DNA from: JAAYQA01 sp964510345
GTDB lineage: Bacteria > Bacillota > Clostridia > Tissierellales > Peptoniphilaceae
Reading direction: 5' to 3'
Length of the DNA: 64,000 nt
Assembly: GCA_964510345.1 (NCBI GenBank)
Contig: CAZEBB010000005.1
Span: 13,955-77,954 of the forward strand
This document shows positions 27,309 through 36,432 of this stretch, piece by piece. Numbering within the stretch: the stretch's first letter is position 1; every line of letters starts with the position of its first letter. A model generated the notes under the pieces. That model had not been told where the DNA came from, ran no database searches, and was given only the letters and a program-made list of their open reading frames with translations. Position numbers and translations under genes: made by a program.

Positions 27309-29273
27309 CTATTTCGCCGCATTTTCTCCGGCAATTTTCCCATTGACGACCGTATCCGGTAACGCGTTTCCGCCTAAGCGATTGGCTCCGTGGATACCCC
27401 CTGTGACTTCACCGGCGGCAAACAGTCCGGGAATCGGATTGCCTTCTGCATCCAACACTTGGCAGTCAGTGTTGATCTCCAGTCCGCCCATCGTATGGTG
27501 GATCGTCGGCACGCGTTTTGAAGCGTAGAACGGTGCTTTGTCAAACGGCTGATCCACTAAATTCTTGCCGAATTCATCTGACGCTTCACCGGCTACGACG
27601 AGATTGTACGCATCGACAGTCGCTTGAAGCGCTGCCGGGTCAACCCCCATATTCGTTGCGAGTTCTTCGATGGACTCTCCTTTTACGACTTTTCCGCTCT
27701 CGACCAGCGATCCGATCGTCTCGTTAAAGTCATTCTTCACATTTTCATCGGTATATTCATGTGCGTCATGAAGGATGAACATTTCTTTATCCGTTTGTTC
27801 CATGAGTGCGCGAGTGAGCACGTCGCGGCGCTCGTCTTCTGCGACGAATCGCTTACCTTCTTTGTTAATAAACAGTTGGTTCGCGGCATTGATCGAGATA
27901 TTCCCTTGCATTCCACCGGTTTCGGGGTCGCCGACCGGTAAGAGCTGAATAAACTCCATACCGACGAGGTTTGCACCGACGTCTTCACCCATGATGATTC
28001 CGTCTCCCGTTGCAGAGACGGCATTGGTTGAGCCTAGGCCTTCCAGCCCACCCCAGTGTTTGTCATACTTGAGAACTAATTCCTGATTTCTCGCAAATCC
28101 ACCCGTCGCGATGATGACGCCCTTGTTCGCATGGCAAATGACTTCCGCTCCATCTTTCGTGCCGGTTACGCCGGTGATTTTTCCATCTTCTTGCACGAGT
28201 TTTTCCGCTTTCGCATCAAAAATTATCTTGACTTTGTCCGCGTTCGCATTGATATACTCCATATACGCATCGATCGGCCCTGTCATTACAGGCTTCTTGA
28301 ACTGGTGCGTACGTTGCCATAAAGCTCCGGTCACCGTCGCGATCTCAGGATTCACTACGACACCGAGCGATTCCAACCATGGAATGGACTCTTCCGCATG
28401 TTTGGTCAGATTGAGGATCAACTCCAGGTTCCCTTCGTAGTCTCCACCTTTGTAGGTCTGTAATGCATGCAATTCAGGTGAGTCAAATACCGTCGTCTTG
28501 CCCTCTTCTTCATAGGCCGTAATCTGTTCCATGACTGTCGCCATCAACTCGGCGTGAAGGTCGTTCTTGGGCTCCTCAGAAGCCGTCTCTTTCACCACAT
28601 CGATGAGTTCCGGGCGCATTTCATAGGCTTCTTGTCGTACTTTGTCGACCGAGTTGTACTGTCCACCGGCTAATAAGGTCGATCCGCCCACCGCCGGCAT
28701 TTTTTCCAGAATGACCACACTGGCGCCGCTTTCCGCTGCAGCGACAGCCGCCGCAAGACCGGCTCCACCGGCTCCGATGATGACGACATCCGCTGTCTCT
28801 TCGATCTTCTCACCCGTTGCCGCTGCGCCTTCTTTCTTCGTCGTAAAGACGGTCATATCCGCACCGGATTGTTCCAACGCCGCTTTTGCTGCATCAAGAA
28901 TCGCTTGGCTTGTCACGGTTGCACTTGCTACGGTATCAACCGCAACACTTTGCTGTTCGACGATTTGAGCGGGGATCTTCTCGATCGCCGGATCGGAGAT
29001 TCCAGGAGACTCTTCATGCTCCAATACATTGACGGCGATGATGGAACTTCCGTCGACTTCCACCGACACTTTCACATCACCGTTCATTCCTTTTGCGGAT
29101 GCTTCATATGTACCTGCGGTCATTCCGCCGGCAACTTCTGTTCCCATTTCCGTCTGCTCTACGGCTTCCGTTGCTTCTGTCGCTTCGGTTTCCGCCGGCG
29201 CGCTCGGTTGACAACCAGCGGCAACCAACATCACCGCGATCAGTAACCACACCACCCATCGTTTCTTTCTCAT
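27309..29273 (-). CDS. Lipoprotein flavin reductase: FMN-binding domain plus FAD-dependent fumarate-reductase-like domain
   Basis: Predicted surface-anchored reductase of the fumarate/urocanate reductase superfamily. The 654-aa precursor has a lipoprotein signal (Cys21), a Thr/Glu/Ala-rich tether (residues 27-45), an FMN-binding domain (about 50-140) with the covalent-flavin motif ASATVTS (Thr119 inferred), then an FAD-binding core starting DVVIIGAGGAGLAAAVAAAE and continuing to HHTMGGLEINTDCQV and GEVTGGIHGANRLGGNALPD. No heme-binding CxxCH is present, so electrons would come through flavin. Which acceptor it reduces (fumarate, acrylate-type, urocanate) is not decidable by eye. Confidence 0.9.
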   Translation of the reverse strand: MRKKRWVVWLLIAVMLVAAGCQPSAPAETEATEATEAVEQTEMGTEVAGGMTAGTYEASAKGMNGDVKVSVEVDGSSIIAVNVLEHEESPGISDPAIEKIPAQIVEQQSVAVDTVASATVTSQAILDAAKAALEQSGADMTVFTTKKEGAAATGEKIEETADVVIIGAGGAGLAAAVAAAESGASVVILEKMPAVGGSTLLAGGQYNSVDKVRQEAYEMRPELIDVVKETASEEPKNDLHAELMATVMEQITAYEEEGKTTVFDSPELHALQTYKGGDYEGNLELILNLTKHAEESIPWLESLGVVVNPEIATVTGALWQRTHQFKKPVMTGPIDAYMEYINANADKVKIIFDAKAEKLVQEDGKITGVTGTKDGAEVICHANKGVIIATGGFARNQELVLKYDKHWGGLEGLGSTNAVSATGDGIIMGEDVGANLVGMEFIQLLPVGDPETGGMQGNISINAANQLFINKEGKRFVAEDERRDVLTRALMEQTDKEMFILHDAHEYTDENVKNDFNETIGSLVESGKVVKGESIEELATNMGVDPAALQATVDAYNLVVAGEASDEFGKNLVDQPFDKAPFYASKRVPTIHHTMGGLEINTDCQVLDAEGNPIPGLFAAGEVTGGIHGANRLGGNALPDTVVNGKIAGENAAK

Positions 29274-29308
29274 GGTAAACCTCCTCTATATTTTGTTGTT
29301 ACTCTAAC

Positions 29309-29338
29309 AGTATACTTGTTGATAATAAATATTGTCAA
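29309..29338 (-). promoter_or_regulatory. Promoter with overlapping inverted-repeat operator, flavin reductase gene
   Basis: TTGACA (29333-29338), 18-bp spacer, TATACT (29309-29314). The -35 and spacer form a near-perfect palindrome, TTGATAATA-AA-TATTGTCAA on the plus strand (29319-29338, one mismatch per arm), well placed to bind a repressor. The cognate regulator is not in the window. Confidence 0.7.
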
Positions 29339-29350
29339 TTAATAATAACA

Positions 29351-29382
29351 AAAAAGAGTCGGGAGATTATCGATCCCGACTC
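29351..29382 (-). terminator. Intrinsic terminator of the dipeptidase gene
   Basis: Stem GAGTCGGGA (29356-29364) / TCCCGACTC (29374-29382), followed on the minus strand by TTTTTTGTT. Confidence 0.85.
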
Positions 29383-29394
29383 ATTGCATTGCGC

Positions 29395-30840
29395 TTATTC
29401 AACATAGAATATTTCGGTCGCTCGTGAAATCTTGCCTGCGTGATTTGTCGCTTCAAAGGTCACGACGTGATAGTTTCCGGCCATTTGTGCGGTTCCGTCA
29501 GCATTTGTCGGCCCTGCACCGAGAAGCGGTTCTTCCACTTGGTACGTGATCGTTCCGGCTTTTGCATCGAAGCTCGGCTCATAGACCACGCCGTCAATGA
29601 TGACGCGAACTGAATCCGGATCGACCTTCTTCGCTTGCTTTGCATCTACCGTGGCCGTCAAAAGCGGTGTAGCGCCGAAGGTATCGCCTTTATCAAAATC
29701 TGCGGTAATCCAGCTCGTCTGCCCTTGATTGGCAGGGCTCTTCTCGGCCAGTCTTTCTACTTCCTTCAGCACGCGAAGGGAGTTCCCTCCGAGAATCTTC
29801 CCGATATCTTTTGTCGAGTACCCGCGCGCTACGAGCTCTTTTGTCAACGCGGGCAGATACGATGCATCTAAAAGATCGACGGGCATGGTGGCACCATCAA
29901 AATCCGAACCGATGCCGACGTGATCGACACCGATCAATTTCACCATATGATCGATGTGGTCGACGAGTGCAGCAACGGTGGCGACTTGATAGGATTTGTC
30001 GACGACGACTTCATCCCAAAAGTTCACTTGCGCGACTCCGCCGTTTTCCTTTATAGCGAGGAGCTGATCATCGGTAAGATTTCTGACATGTGGTCGAATC
30101 GCGGAAGCTCCGCTGTGCGTTGCCAAGAGCGGCGCTTTGGATACAGCGATGGAGTCATAGAATGTCGTTTCATTCATATGCGACACGTCGACGATGATCC
30201 CCAGTCGGTTCATCTCTGCGATCACTTGTTTTCCCAGATCCGTCAAACCCGCGTTCGGAGCATCATTGGCAATACTCGTGCCGGCACCCAGCGCATTCAC
30301 CGGGTTCCATACAATCGCCATCCCGCGAACGCCCAAGTCGTAGTATTGACGCATCAACTCGACGGCATTGAACGATTCAAACCCGTACATTCCCTCTAAA
30401 GTAGGCACGGCAACGTGCTTTCCGGATCGTACGCCGGCTTCGATCGCCTTGAGTGATGATGCAATTGTCATACGATCCGGATAACTCGCTTCACTCCAAT
30501 AGAGCGCATTGATCATCGCGAGAGATCGGCTATTTGTTCTCGCCGCGCGTCCTTCGACTCCGTAACGTTCCAAAAATTCTGCGGTGTTGCCTTGGTATCC
30601 CGTAAATGCCGCGTAGAAAGCGACATCCAGTCCGCCATCTTTTACCTTTTGCAGATTGATTTGGCGATCCAATGTCAATAGATCATTCGCAGGTTTCCAA
30701 GTCGCCGCATCGATCACACGCATCATCGTGTCATTGTGCGTGTCGACGACCGTCGCATCAAAGTGAATGCCCTCCGCATCCGGTTTTGCGGCCACTGCCG
30801 CCCCCGGCATCGCCATGACGACACAGCATAGCAGCGCCAT
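29395..30840 (-). CDS. Secreted membrane-dipeptidase family protein (peptidase M19), start probably frameshifted
   Basis: Zn-dependent hydrolase of the renal dipeptidase family, expected to cleave dipeptides outside the cytoplasmic membrane. Visible are VVDTHNDTMMRVID (zinc His-x-Asp), PTLEGMYGFES (bridging Glu), IIVDVSHMNETTF, LATHSGASAIRPHVRNL and VGIGSDFDGA, then a C-terminal extra domain of about 90 residues (Ig-like, VTFEATNHAGKIS). The open frame starts MALLCCVVMAMPGAAVAA with no SD nearby. An ATG at 30858-30860 has a good AGGAGG but is one base out of frame through a run of six As (30844-30849); restoring one A would give MRKRKKLMALL, a normal signal peptide. Either an assembly/sequencing indel or a real frameshift. 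Confidence 0.88.
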   Translation of the reverse strand: MALLCCVVMAMPGAAVAAKPDAEGIHFDATVVDTHNDTMMRVIDAATWKPANDLLTLDRQINLQKVKDGGLDVAFYAAFTGYQGNTAEFLERYGVEGRAARTNSRSLAMINALYWSEASYPDRMTIASSLKAIEAGVRSGKHVAVPTLEGMYGFESFNAVELMRQYYDLGVRGMAIVWNPVNALGAGTSIANDAPNAGLTDLGKQVIAEMNRLGIIVDVSHMNETTFYDSIAVSKAPLLATHSGASAIRPHVRNLTDDQLLAIKENGGVAQVNFWDEVVVDKSYQVATVAALVDHIDHMVKLIGVDHVGIGSDFDGATMPVDLLDASYLPALTKELVARGYSTKDIGKILGGNSLRVLKEVERLAEKSPANQGQTSWITADFDKGDTFGATPLLTATVDAKQAKKVDPDSVRVIIDGVVYEPSFDAKAGTITYQVEEPLLGAGPTNADGTAQMAGNYHVVTFEATNHAGKISRATEIFYVE

Positions 30841-30943
30841 CAGTTTTTTCGTTTTCTCATTCGATCGTCCTCCTTTTTCTTTGTATTTTCACTTTACCCA
30901 ATTATCGCATTGTCTTATCATATGTTGCTGTTGTACAAACAAC

Positions 30944-30977
30944 AAAACCCGAAAAAGATCCATCTCTTTCGGGTTTT
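30944..30977 (-). terminator. Intrinsic terminator of the DUF438 gene
   Basis: AAAACCCGAAA (30944-30954) pairs with TTTCGGGTTTT (30967-30977); on the minus strand it ends in TTTTGTTGTTTG. The same interval carries the dipeptidase promoter TTGTTG-17 bp-TATGAT read on the minus strand. Confidence 0.8.
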
Positions 30978-30982
30978 TCTCC

Positions 30983-32167
30983 CTATTCTGATAACAAGGT
31001 CTTTTGTCCTTCCAGCTTTCGTAAAGCTGAAATCTCTTCCGTCGTCTCTACGACTCCCATATATTCACCGGCCGCATTACGAACTGCGAAGTAACGGATG
31101 AGAATAAAGGCATCTCCTTTTTGGATCCAAAAGCTCTCGGTATCCTTAGTTCCATTTTTGAAAGCTTCGACAAGTTTTTCAACGACATGAAGACTCTTCG
31201 GCGGGTGGCAGTCTTCAACGCGACGTCCGATGATGGTGCGCGTGCGCGGGAAGATACGATCTTTTGTCTCGCTAAAATAGTGGACCGTGTCGTCGGCACC
31301 GACAAAGGTAATATCGACCGGCAGCGAGTTCAGCATCGCTTCGAGTTCTTCCGGAATAAAGTGTCCGCTGGGAAGTTGAATCGGATCAGAATTTCTCGCC
31401 TCGACCACGGCTTCACCGGACTTCATCCACTGAGCGGCATCGGACGGACTTGCTCCTTCGATCCCGCCGGTAAATACATAGCCGATATGAACGCTCTCTT
31501 GTGCGACAACTTTCCAATCCGCCTCCGTCAGATGATGAATCAACATGGGCTTAAGGATTTCTTCTTCTTTCTTCACCATCGATCGGATTTTTTCTTCAGC
31601 GAGTAGTGCCGTTTCAAGTGCGGCTTCCTCTCGTGCAGTCGCCTGATTCTTAGCTGTCTTCAAGAGATCGCGGATCTCATCATCAACACCCCACATCACT
31701 TTCGGCGGCGCGGTGACTCCGTCTCGTTCCAAGTAAGGGAATAGCAGAGTTTCCTTTCTCTGATAATGCTTGTCGATCTTTGACAGTGAATCTAAAGCGG
31801 CGATCAGTGCCGCCTCTCCATTGGTCGGGTCCCCTTTATATTGTTCGATGGCAGAGAGCCAAGTCCCATTTAAAAATTCGAGAATCCCTTCATTTTCTTT
31901 CGAAAAGACGGTGAGCGGATGCCCAGCGGCATCGTCGTGATCGGCTTCTTGCACATTTCCTTCAAATAAGGTCGCGTGGACATCGCAGAGATTCTGGATC
32001 TCTTCTACCGGTACGCCGAATTGGATGAGCTCACGTTCGGCTGCTGCAATCTCTGTTGCCGGTACATCGCGAAATGCGTCCGCAAATTGAGCTTTTACGT
32101 CTTCTACGGAAGCACCATTGTGCAATTTTTCGAGAATCTCTCGTAATACTTTCGGTCTGTCGTTCAT
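30983..32167 (-). CDS. DUF438 / hemerythrin-like / PAS domain protein
   Basis: Predicted cytoplasmic sensor. The 394-aa protein has an N-terminal DUF438 domain (about 1-75, RPKVLREILEKLHNGASVED), an HHE hemerythrin-like four-helix region (about 90-250, with histidines in LCDVHATLFEG, HYQRKETLLFPYLERDG and MLIHHLTEADW that could hold a di-iron site), and a C-terminal PAS domain (VDITFVGADDTVHYFSETKDRIFPRT). Family members are linked with oxygen or redox sensing, but no output domain is present. The ATG at 32165-32167 follows GGAG; an upstream extension to 32311 runs into the grd terminator. Confidence 0.88.
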   Translation of the reverse strand: MNDRPKVLREILEKLHNGASVEDVKAQFADAFRDVPATEIAAAERELIQFGVPVEEIQNLCDVHATLFEGNVQEADHDDAAGHPLTVFSKENEGILEFLNGTWLSAIEQYKGDPTNGEAALIAALDSLSKIDKHYQRKETLLFPYLERDGVTAPPKVMWGVDDEIRDLLKTAKNQATAREEAALETALLAEEKIRSMVKKEEEILKPMLIHHLTEADWKVVAQESVHIGYVFTGGIEGASPSDAAQWMKSGEAVVEARNSDPIQLPSGHFIPEELEAMLNSLPVDITFVGADDTVHYFSETKDRIFPRTRTIIGRRVEDCHPPKSLHVVEKLVEAFKNGTKDTESFWIQKGDAFILIRYFAVRNAAGEYMGVVETTEEISALRKLEGQKTLLSE

Positions 32168-32240
32168 CGTGTACACTCCATTCTGATAATGTTTATTGAT
32201 TTCATTATACACTAATTTGGTGTGTTTTTGTAGAAATAAA

Positions 32241-32275
32241 AAAGAATGGTCAACCACGTGAATTGACCATTCTTT
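32241..32275 (-). terminator. Terminator of the glycine reductase operon
   Basis: Perfect 13-bp stem AAAGAATGGTCAA (32241-32253) / TTGACCATTCTTT (32263-32275), followed on the minus strand by TTTATTTC, directly after the grdD stop. Confidence 0.9.
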
Positions 32276-32282
32276 ACTTAAT

Positions 32283-33461
32283 CTAGCAAACTTCGGTTGC
32301 GTCTTGCTCAATAAAGCCTGCCGCGCCTAACACTTCAACTGCTTTTGGACGATTCGCCGTGGAGATCATGACGATCGGTCCGGTGCAGCCCATGCCGCTT
32401 TCTGCGTATACGCCGACTTTCCAGAGAGCTTTCACCGCGTCTTCCAAATCTAAGACGTCGATTCCCGCAATAGATTCCGTGACCGGTTCCGCTTCAGGAG
32501 CGACAACCGCTTCTTCTTCCGCCGCTTTCGGCTTATCTTTGGTAAGTTCTGCGATCATATCATCAAGACCGGCTTTTTTCGCTGCCTTCATCTCTGCTTT
32601 CGCAAGTGCAAGCACTTTACCGCGCGCGACTTCGCCGCCGTACGTGATCGCATTCCCGATAACAGGAGCTCCGCTGGCTCTGGAGATAATCAGTACAAGG
32701 CGTTCATAATCGTCGCCGACACCCGGGCCGTATCCATATCCTGTCGACTCATATCCGCCACCCGTTGTAAAGGAGGAGAACATCTTCATTAGGATATTTC
32801 CGGTTAAGGTATCTTGTACCATGACATCTGCCGTTCCCTGCAGGAGGTCGTTCCCGCGCATGACAGCGCCGCCGTCTGCACGATTGGAAGTAGCAAAGTT
32901 GATCGGGTATCCGTTCTTTGCAAGGTCTTTCAGGATTCGCTCGACTCTACGGATATCGTCGACGTTCAAAAGACCGACGGTCGGATTCTTGATCCCGACG
33001 GATTTTGCGGTCGCAATACCAAAGAGAGCATTCTTGACCATTCCTTCGACGCGGTTGGTCGCAGAGGTGCCTGTGGTGGTAGCGACGATCATGTCTTTAC
33101 CGGCAGCAGGCGTCACAACGCGTCCAACGGTAGAAACGCCGATCGGGAAGCTGTAGTGCATGGTGACACATGCATCCAAACTGCCGTCATCGAGCATTTC
33201 TTCCATACGCTTGTATCCGGCATCTTCGTCAGCGACGACTTCTTGCGTAAGCGCAGAGTCTACCGCCGGACCGATGAGGACGACTTCGATGGAATTATCT
33301 TTCTTTTGAGCGAGTTCGGCGCCTTTAACGACTTCTTCGACTCCGTGCTCTGAACCTAAAGTGGTCACTCCGACACGAGTTCTTTTACCAAAAGCGCCAG
33401 TTTCTAGCGCATCAGCAAGTTCACTAAAAACTTGGCTGACCATGGTTTGAACATTTGCCAT
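32283..33461 (-). CDS. grdD: Glycine reductase complex component C, alpha subunit
   Basis: With GrdC it takes the carboxymethyl group from GrdA selenoether as an acetyl thioester and releases acetyl phosphate. The 392-aa protein has a PlsX-like core (VGVTTLGSEHGVEEVVKGAE, NPTVGLLNVDDIRRVERIL, GGAVMRGNDLLQGTADVMV) and a conserved C-terminal module with a cysteine in AESGMGCTGPIVMIS. A 30-residue Ala/Glu-rich linker joins the two parts. Last gene of the operon, 4 bp after grdC. Confidence 0.95.
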   Translation of the reverse strand: MANVQTMVSQVFSELADALETGAFGKRTRVGVTTLGSEHGVEEVVKGAELAQKKDNSIEVVLIGPAVDSALTQEVVADEDAGYKRMEEMLDDGSLDACVTMHYSFPIGVSTVGRVVTPAAGKDMIVATTTGTSATNRVEGMVKNALFGIATAKSVGIKNPTVGLLNVDDIRRVERILKDLAKNGYPINFATSNRADGGAVMRGNDLLQGTADVMVQDTLTGNILMKMFSSFTTGGGYESTGYGYGPGVGDDYERLVLIISRASGAPVIGNAITYGGEVARGKVLALAKAEMKAAKKAGLDDMIAELTKDKPKAAEEEAVVAPEAEPVTESIAGIDVLDLEDAVKALWKVGVYAESGMGCTGPIVMISTANRPKAVEVLGAAGFIEQDATEVC

Positions 33462-33465
33462 GTGA

Positions 33466-35013
33466 TCACTCTCCTTCTACGAGGGTAGCCGCGAGTTTAC
33501 GCATTGCATCAGCGACGGTTTGACGGATCGTTTCTTCCGAAACACCGGCAGTGTCAGCGTCTGCTTTTCCCGAGTTCTTTTCTACGACGATGGAAACACC
33601 GTCAAATTGGTTGGTCATACGGCCGAGGAACAAAGATCCTTTACCGACGAACATCGCATTATTGATTTTGCCTTCCAGAATATCTTCACGTGCAAATCCG
33701 AGGTACGGAACGCCCGAGGGGATATGACCTTGGGTCGGTGCCCAACCTTCCATACCCTTCTCTGCGATGAACTTCGGAAGATCTGCTTTTTCCATCTCTT
33801 TTTGCATGACGGCGAGAGCTGCGATCATCTTGTAGTTTGCAGACGGAACGTCTCCTGCGCCTGCCGGTTTAGTGATATCCGGGTTTTGCATTTCAACGGA
33901 GTATTTGTCGATATCGTTGATCTTCATGCCGTTTTTCGCGAGCGGTGCTAAAACGAGTGAAGAGATAACCGCTTGCGGTGCCGAACCGGTACCGACCGTG
34001 TGGCGTCCGACGATATCCGTACGGAATACAGGGTTCACACCATCATCTTCACCGACGACAACAGCAAATGCGCCGAGTACGTCTTCCAGAATCGGTAAGC
34101 CCTTTTTCACGTGGTCTTTTCCGTTCATGCCGAGTTTTGCTGTGGCTCCACCGGCGACGACGAGAACATTTTTGAAGGTGCCCGCATGGACAAGCGAAGA
34201 AGCTTGGATCAATGCGTGAGTCGGAGCGGCACAGAAACCTCTGGTGTCAGATCCGGATGCATTCGTAAGACCGGACAGCTCAGCGATTGCCTTTGCAAAG
34301 TTACCGCCACCTCTTTGGTTGATATCTCCGCACGCTTCTTCTGAACACTCGATCACGTACTCGATTTCTTTCGGATCGATATCAGTTTTGTCTAAAGCGT
34401 GAAGTGCTGCCATAATACCGGAAGCTTTTACGACCAAGTTTTCAAAGATAACGTGCGCCGTCAAGTTGACGTCAACATCGTGTGCTTTGGAAACTACGCC
34501 GACGAGTTTGTCTTCATAGTAAAGACCTTCACCGTGGTCTTCCAAGTGTTTATCGATGACATCTTGGTCAGCGCCGTCTTTCAAACGCTTGATCAGATCT
34601 TCTCCGATAAGAGGATGTGCTTCCAGCAGCGGCTTCACCATTTCCGTGAACTCTTTTGTGAGGAATACGAGGTCAAATACGTCCGAAATTTTGATCATCG
34701 CGATGAATTCAGCTTCCGGCATGATTTCTCCGAAATGACCGAAGCGCTCAGCGCCTTCTACCTCTTTGCCTTCGTCACTCCATGGTTGGGGAACTTCGCG
34801 AAGATTTTCCGGGGTTTTGTTTCCGATATAGACTTGGTTCGGCAGATAGCTTACCACTTTTTCATAGCTTCTGATGTGGTTCGGAACTTGCTTGAGATAG
34901 TCCGAATCCGGGTTAAGAAGTGCTTCCGTCGTCTGAGTCGTACCGTTTCTCAGAATCATCTCCGGAGTGTGGACCAGGACGTATCCCGTTCCTTTGACAA
35001 CAGCATTTACCAT
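33466..35013 (-). CDS. grdC: Glycine reductase complex component C, beta subunit
   Basis: Thiolase-fold (FabH-like) partner of GrdD that accepts the acetyl unit from GrdA. The 515-aa sequence begins MVNAVVKGTGYVLVHTPEMI and contains YVIECSEEACGDINQRGGGN with candidate active-site cysteines, NASGSDTRGFCAAPTHALIQ and YLGFAREDILEGKINNAMFV. Length agrees with GrdC. A hairpin sits between grdB and grdC, so component C may be made at a lower rate than A and B. Confidence 0.95.
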   Translation of the reverse strand: MVNAVVKGTGYVLVHTPEMILRNGTTQTTEALLNPDSDYLKQVPNHIRSYEKVVSYLPNQVYIGNKTPENLREVPQPWSDEGKEVEGAERFGHFGEIMPEAEFIAMIKISDVFDLVFLTKEFTEMVKPLLEAHPLIGEDLIKRLKDGADQDVIDKHLEDHGEGLYYEDKLVGVVSKAHDVDVNLTAHVIFENLVVKASGIMAALHALDKTDIDPKEIEYVIECSEEACGDINQRGGGNFAKAIAELSGLTNASGSDTRGFCAAPTHALIQASSLVHAGTFKNVLVVAGGATAKLGMNGKDHVKKGLPILEDVLGAFAVVVGEDDGVNPVFRTDIVGRHTVGTGSAPQAVISSLVLAPLAKNGMKINDIDKYSVEMQNPDITKPAGAGDVPSANYKMIAALAVMQKEMEKADLPKFIAEKGMEGWAPTQGHIPSGVPYLGFAREDILEGKINNAMFVGKGSLFLGRMTNQFDGVSIVVEKNSGKADADTAGVSEETIRQTVADAMRKLAATLVEGE

Positions 35014-35032
35014 TTACACCCTCCTCCGAGTA

Positions 35033-35060
35033 TTAAAAGAGGCGAGTAAAACCCGCCTCT
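35033..35060 (-). terminator. Internal attenuator between grdB and grdC
   Basis: AGAGGCG (35038-35044) pairs with CGCCTCT (35054-35060), followed on the minus strand by TTTTAATA. Nothing in the 59-bp gap looks like a new promoter, so partial termination is inferred. Confidence 0.7.
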
Positions 35061-35072
35061 CAGTTATTCGAA

Positions 35073-36380
35073 TTAAACTTCGAATATCGTTTGATCTTCC
35101 ACTTCTGTTTCTAGAGCTTGGAGTGCTCTTTCTACAATTTTCTCACGAAGTTTGAACTCTTCGTCCGGTTCCATCGCAGGATTTCCCAATGGATGCGGAA
35201 TCGCGATTGCCGGGACGATACGGTTTGCACCTACCGTCATAGAGATCGGAGTAACTGTACAGATGTGGACGACAGGCAGGCCTGCGCGTTCTATTTCCTT
35301 AACCATCGTTGCACCGCAACGCGTGCAGGTGCCTCAGGTAGAGGTCATAATGACCGCGTCAACTCCGTCCGCTTTCATTTTTGCAGCGTACTCTTCCGCA
35401 AATGCTTTCGAGCTCTTTACTGCAGTACCGTTTCCAACGGTCGAGAAGAAAGTTTCATACAATTTGCCGATTCTTCCTTCTTTTTCCATTTTGCGCAACA
35501 CGTCAACCGGCAGGACTCTGTCGGGTTCGTCATTGGCATAAATGGGGTCGTATCCACCGTGTGCGGTTTCCCACTCACCCGGTTTCAGATCATCCACACC
35601 GGCAATGCTGTACGAGCCGTATTTGGATGCCGAAGAGGATTCGACGTGATCCGGGTTACCGAACGGTACGGTTCCTCCGGAAGTTGCAAGAGCGATCGTC
35701 GCTTTGCTAAGATCGAGAACCGCTTTGTTCGGCGGAACTCTATCAAAGGACGGCATCGGATACTCAGTTTCAAAGGGTTCGCCTTTGAGTTTTTTGAGCA
35801 TCATGTCGACAGCGCGCTCTCCACCGACTTTGTCGCGGAAGATGTTTTTACGAATGCCTCTTTCGAGATATCCTTCTTCTGCGGGCGAGCCGATTTCTTC
35901 TTTTCTTGCGATCTTCAGTGCCAACGGTACGAGTTTCTTAACTGCATCTCTCATGCCCGCAGCGCTATTTTTGGTTTCAACAATGTAAACGGATTTTTTG
36001 AACATATCCGCGCCGGGGTTTTCGACGTACATTGCCGTAACCGCAGGAATTCCTAATTCATTTTGGACGGCTTCCGTAATCGTACCGGCTGCGACGCCAT
36101 AACGACCTGCGTTAAAGGCCGGGCCTGCGATGAAGAGATCAGGATTGTGATCTTTTACCATTTGCAGGACTTCCGCTTTTGCTGTTTCGAGGTTTTCGTT
36201 GAAGTAACTATCACCACAAATGATCGTCGCTACGATTTCAGCGTCTTCGCCAAGCGCGCCTTTAATAGCTAGACCGGGACCAATCGGTTCTAGACGGACT
36301 TCCGGTTTGTAATCAGCCATTTCTTCGCCACCGATACCACCATAGAACTGATTGATATAGTGAACTACCCTTAGTTTCAC
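35073..36380 (-). CDS. grdB: Glycine reductase component B, selenocysteine-containing gamma subunit
   Basis: Substrate-specific selenoprotein that attacks the pyruvoyl-bound glycine imine from GrdE. It is 435 aa with an in-frame TGA at 35334-35336 (Sec349) in the motif TST-U-GTCTRCGATMV, exactly the GrdB UxxCxxC environment; reading continues to TEVEDQTIFEV. A small hairpin GTTGC-GGT-GCAAC (35308-35320) starts 13 nt after the TGA and fits a bacterial SECIS. The start is a GTG (36378-36380) with a GGGGG upstream. Treating the TGA as a stop would leave a false 348-aa protein. Confidence 0.97.
35308..35320 (-). promoter_or_regulatory. Candidate bSECIS hairpin of grdB
   Basis: Perfect 5-bp stem GTTGC/GCAAC with triloop GGT, 13-25 nt downstream of the UGA codon, the distance range of bacterial SECIS apical loops. 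A competing pairing GCACC/GGTGC starts right after the UGA. Confidence 0.6.
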
Positions 36381-36432
36381 GATCTGGTTGCCCCCTTTCT
36401 CGTTAATCTATTTTTGAATCTCGATTTGGATA

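Noticed and set aside
35073..35306. Separate 77-aa gene after grdB
   Set aside because: It is the C-terminal part of GrdB downstream of the Sec codon.
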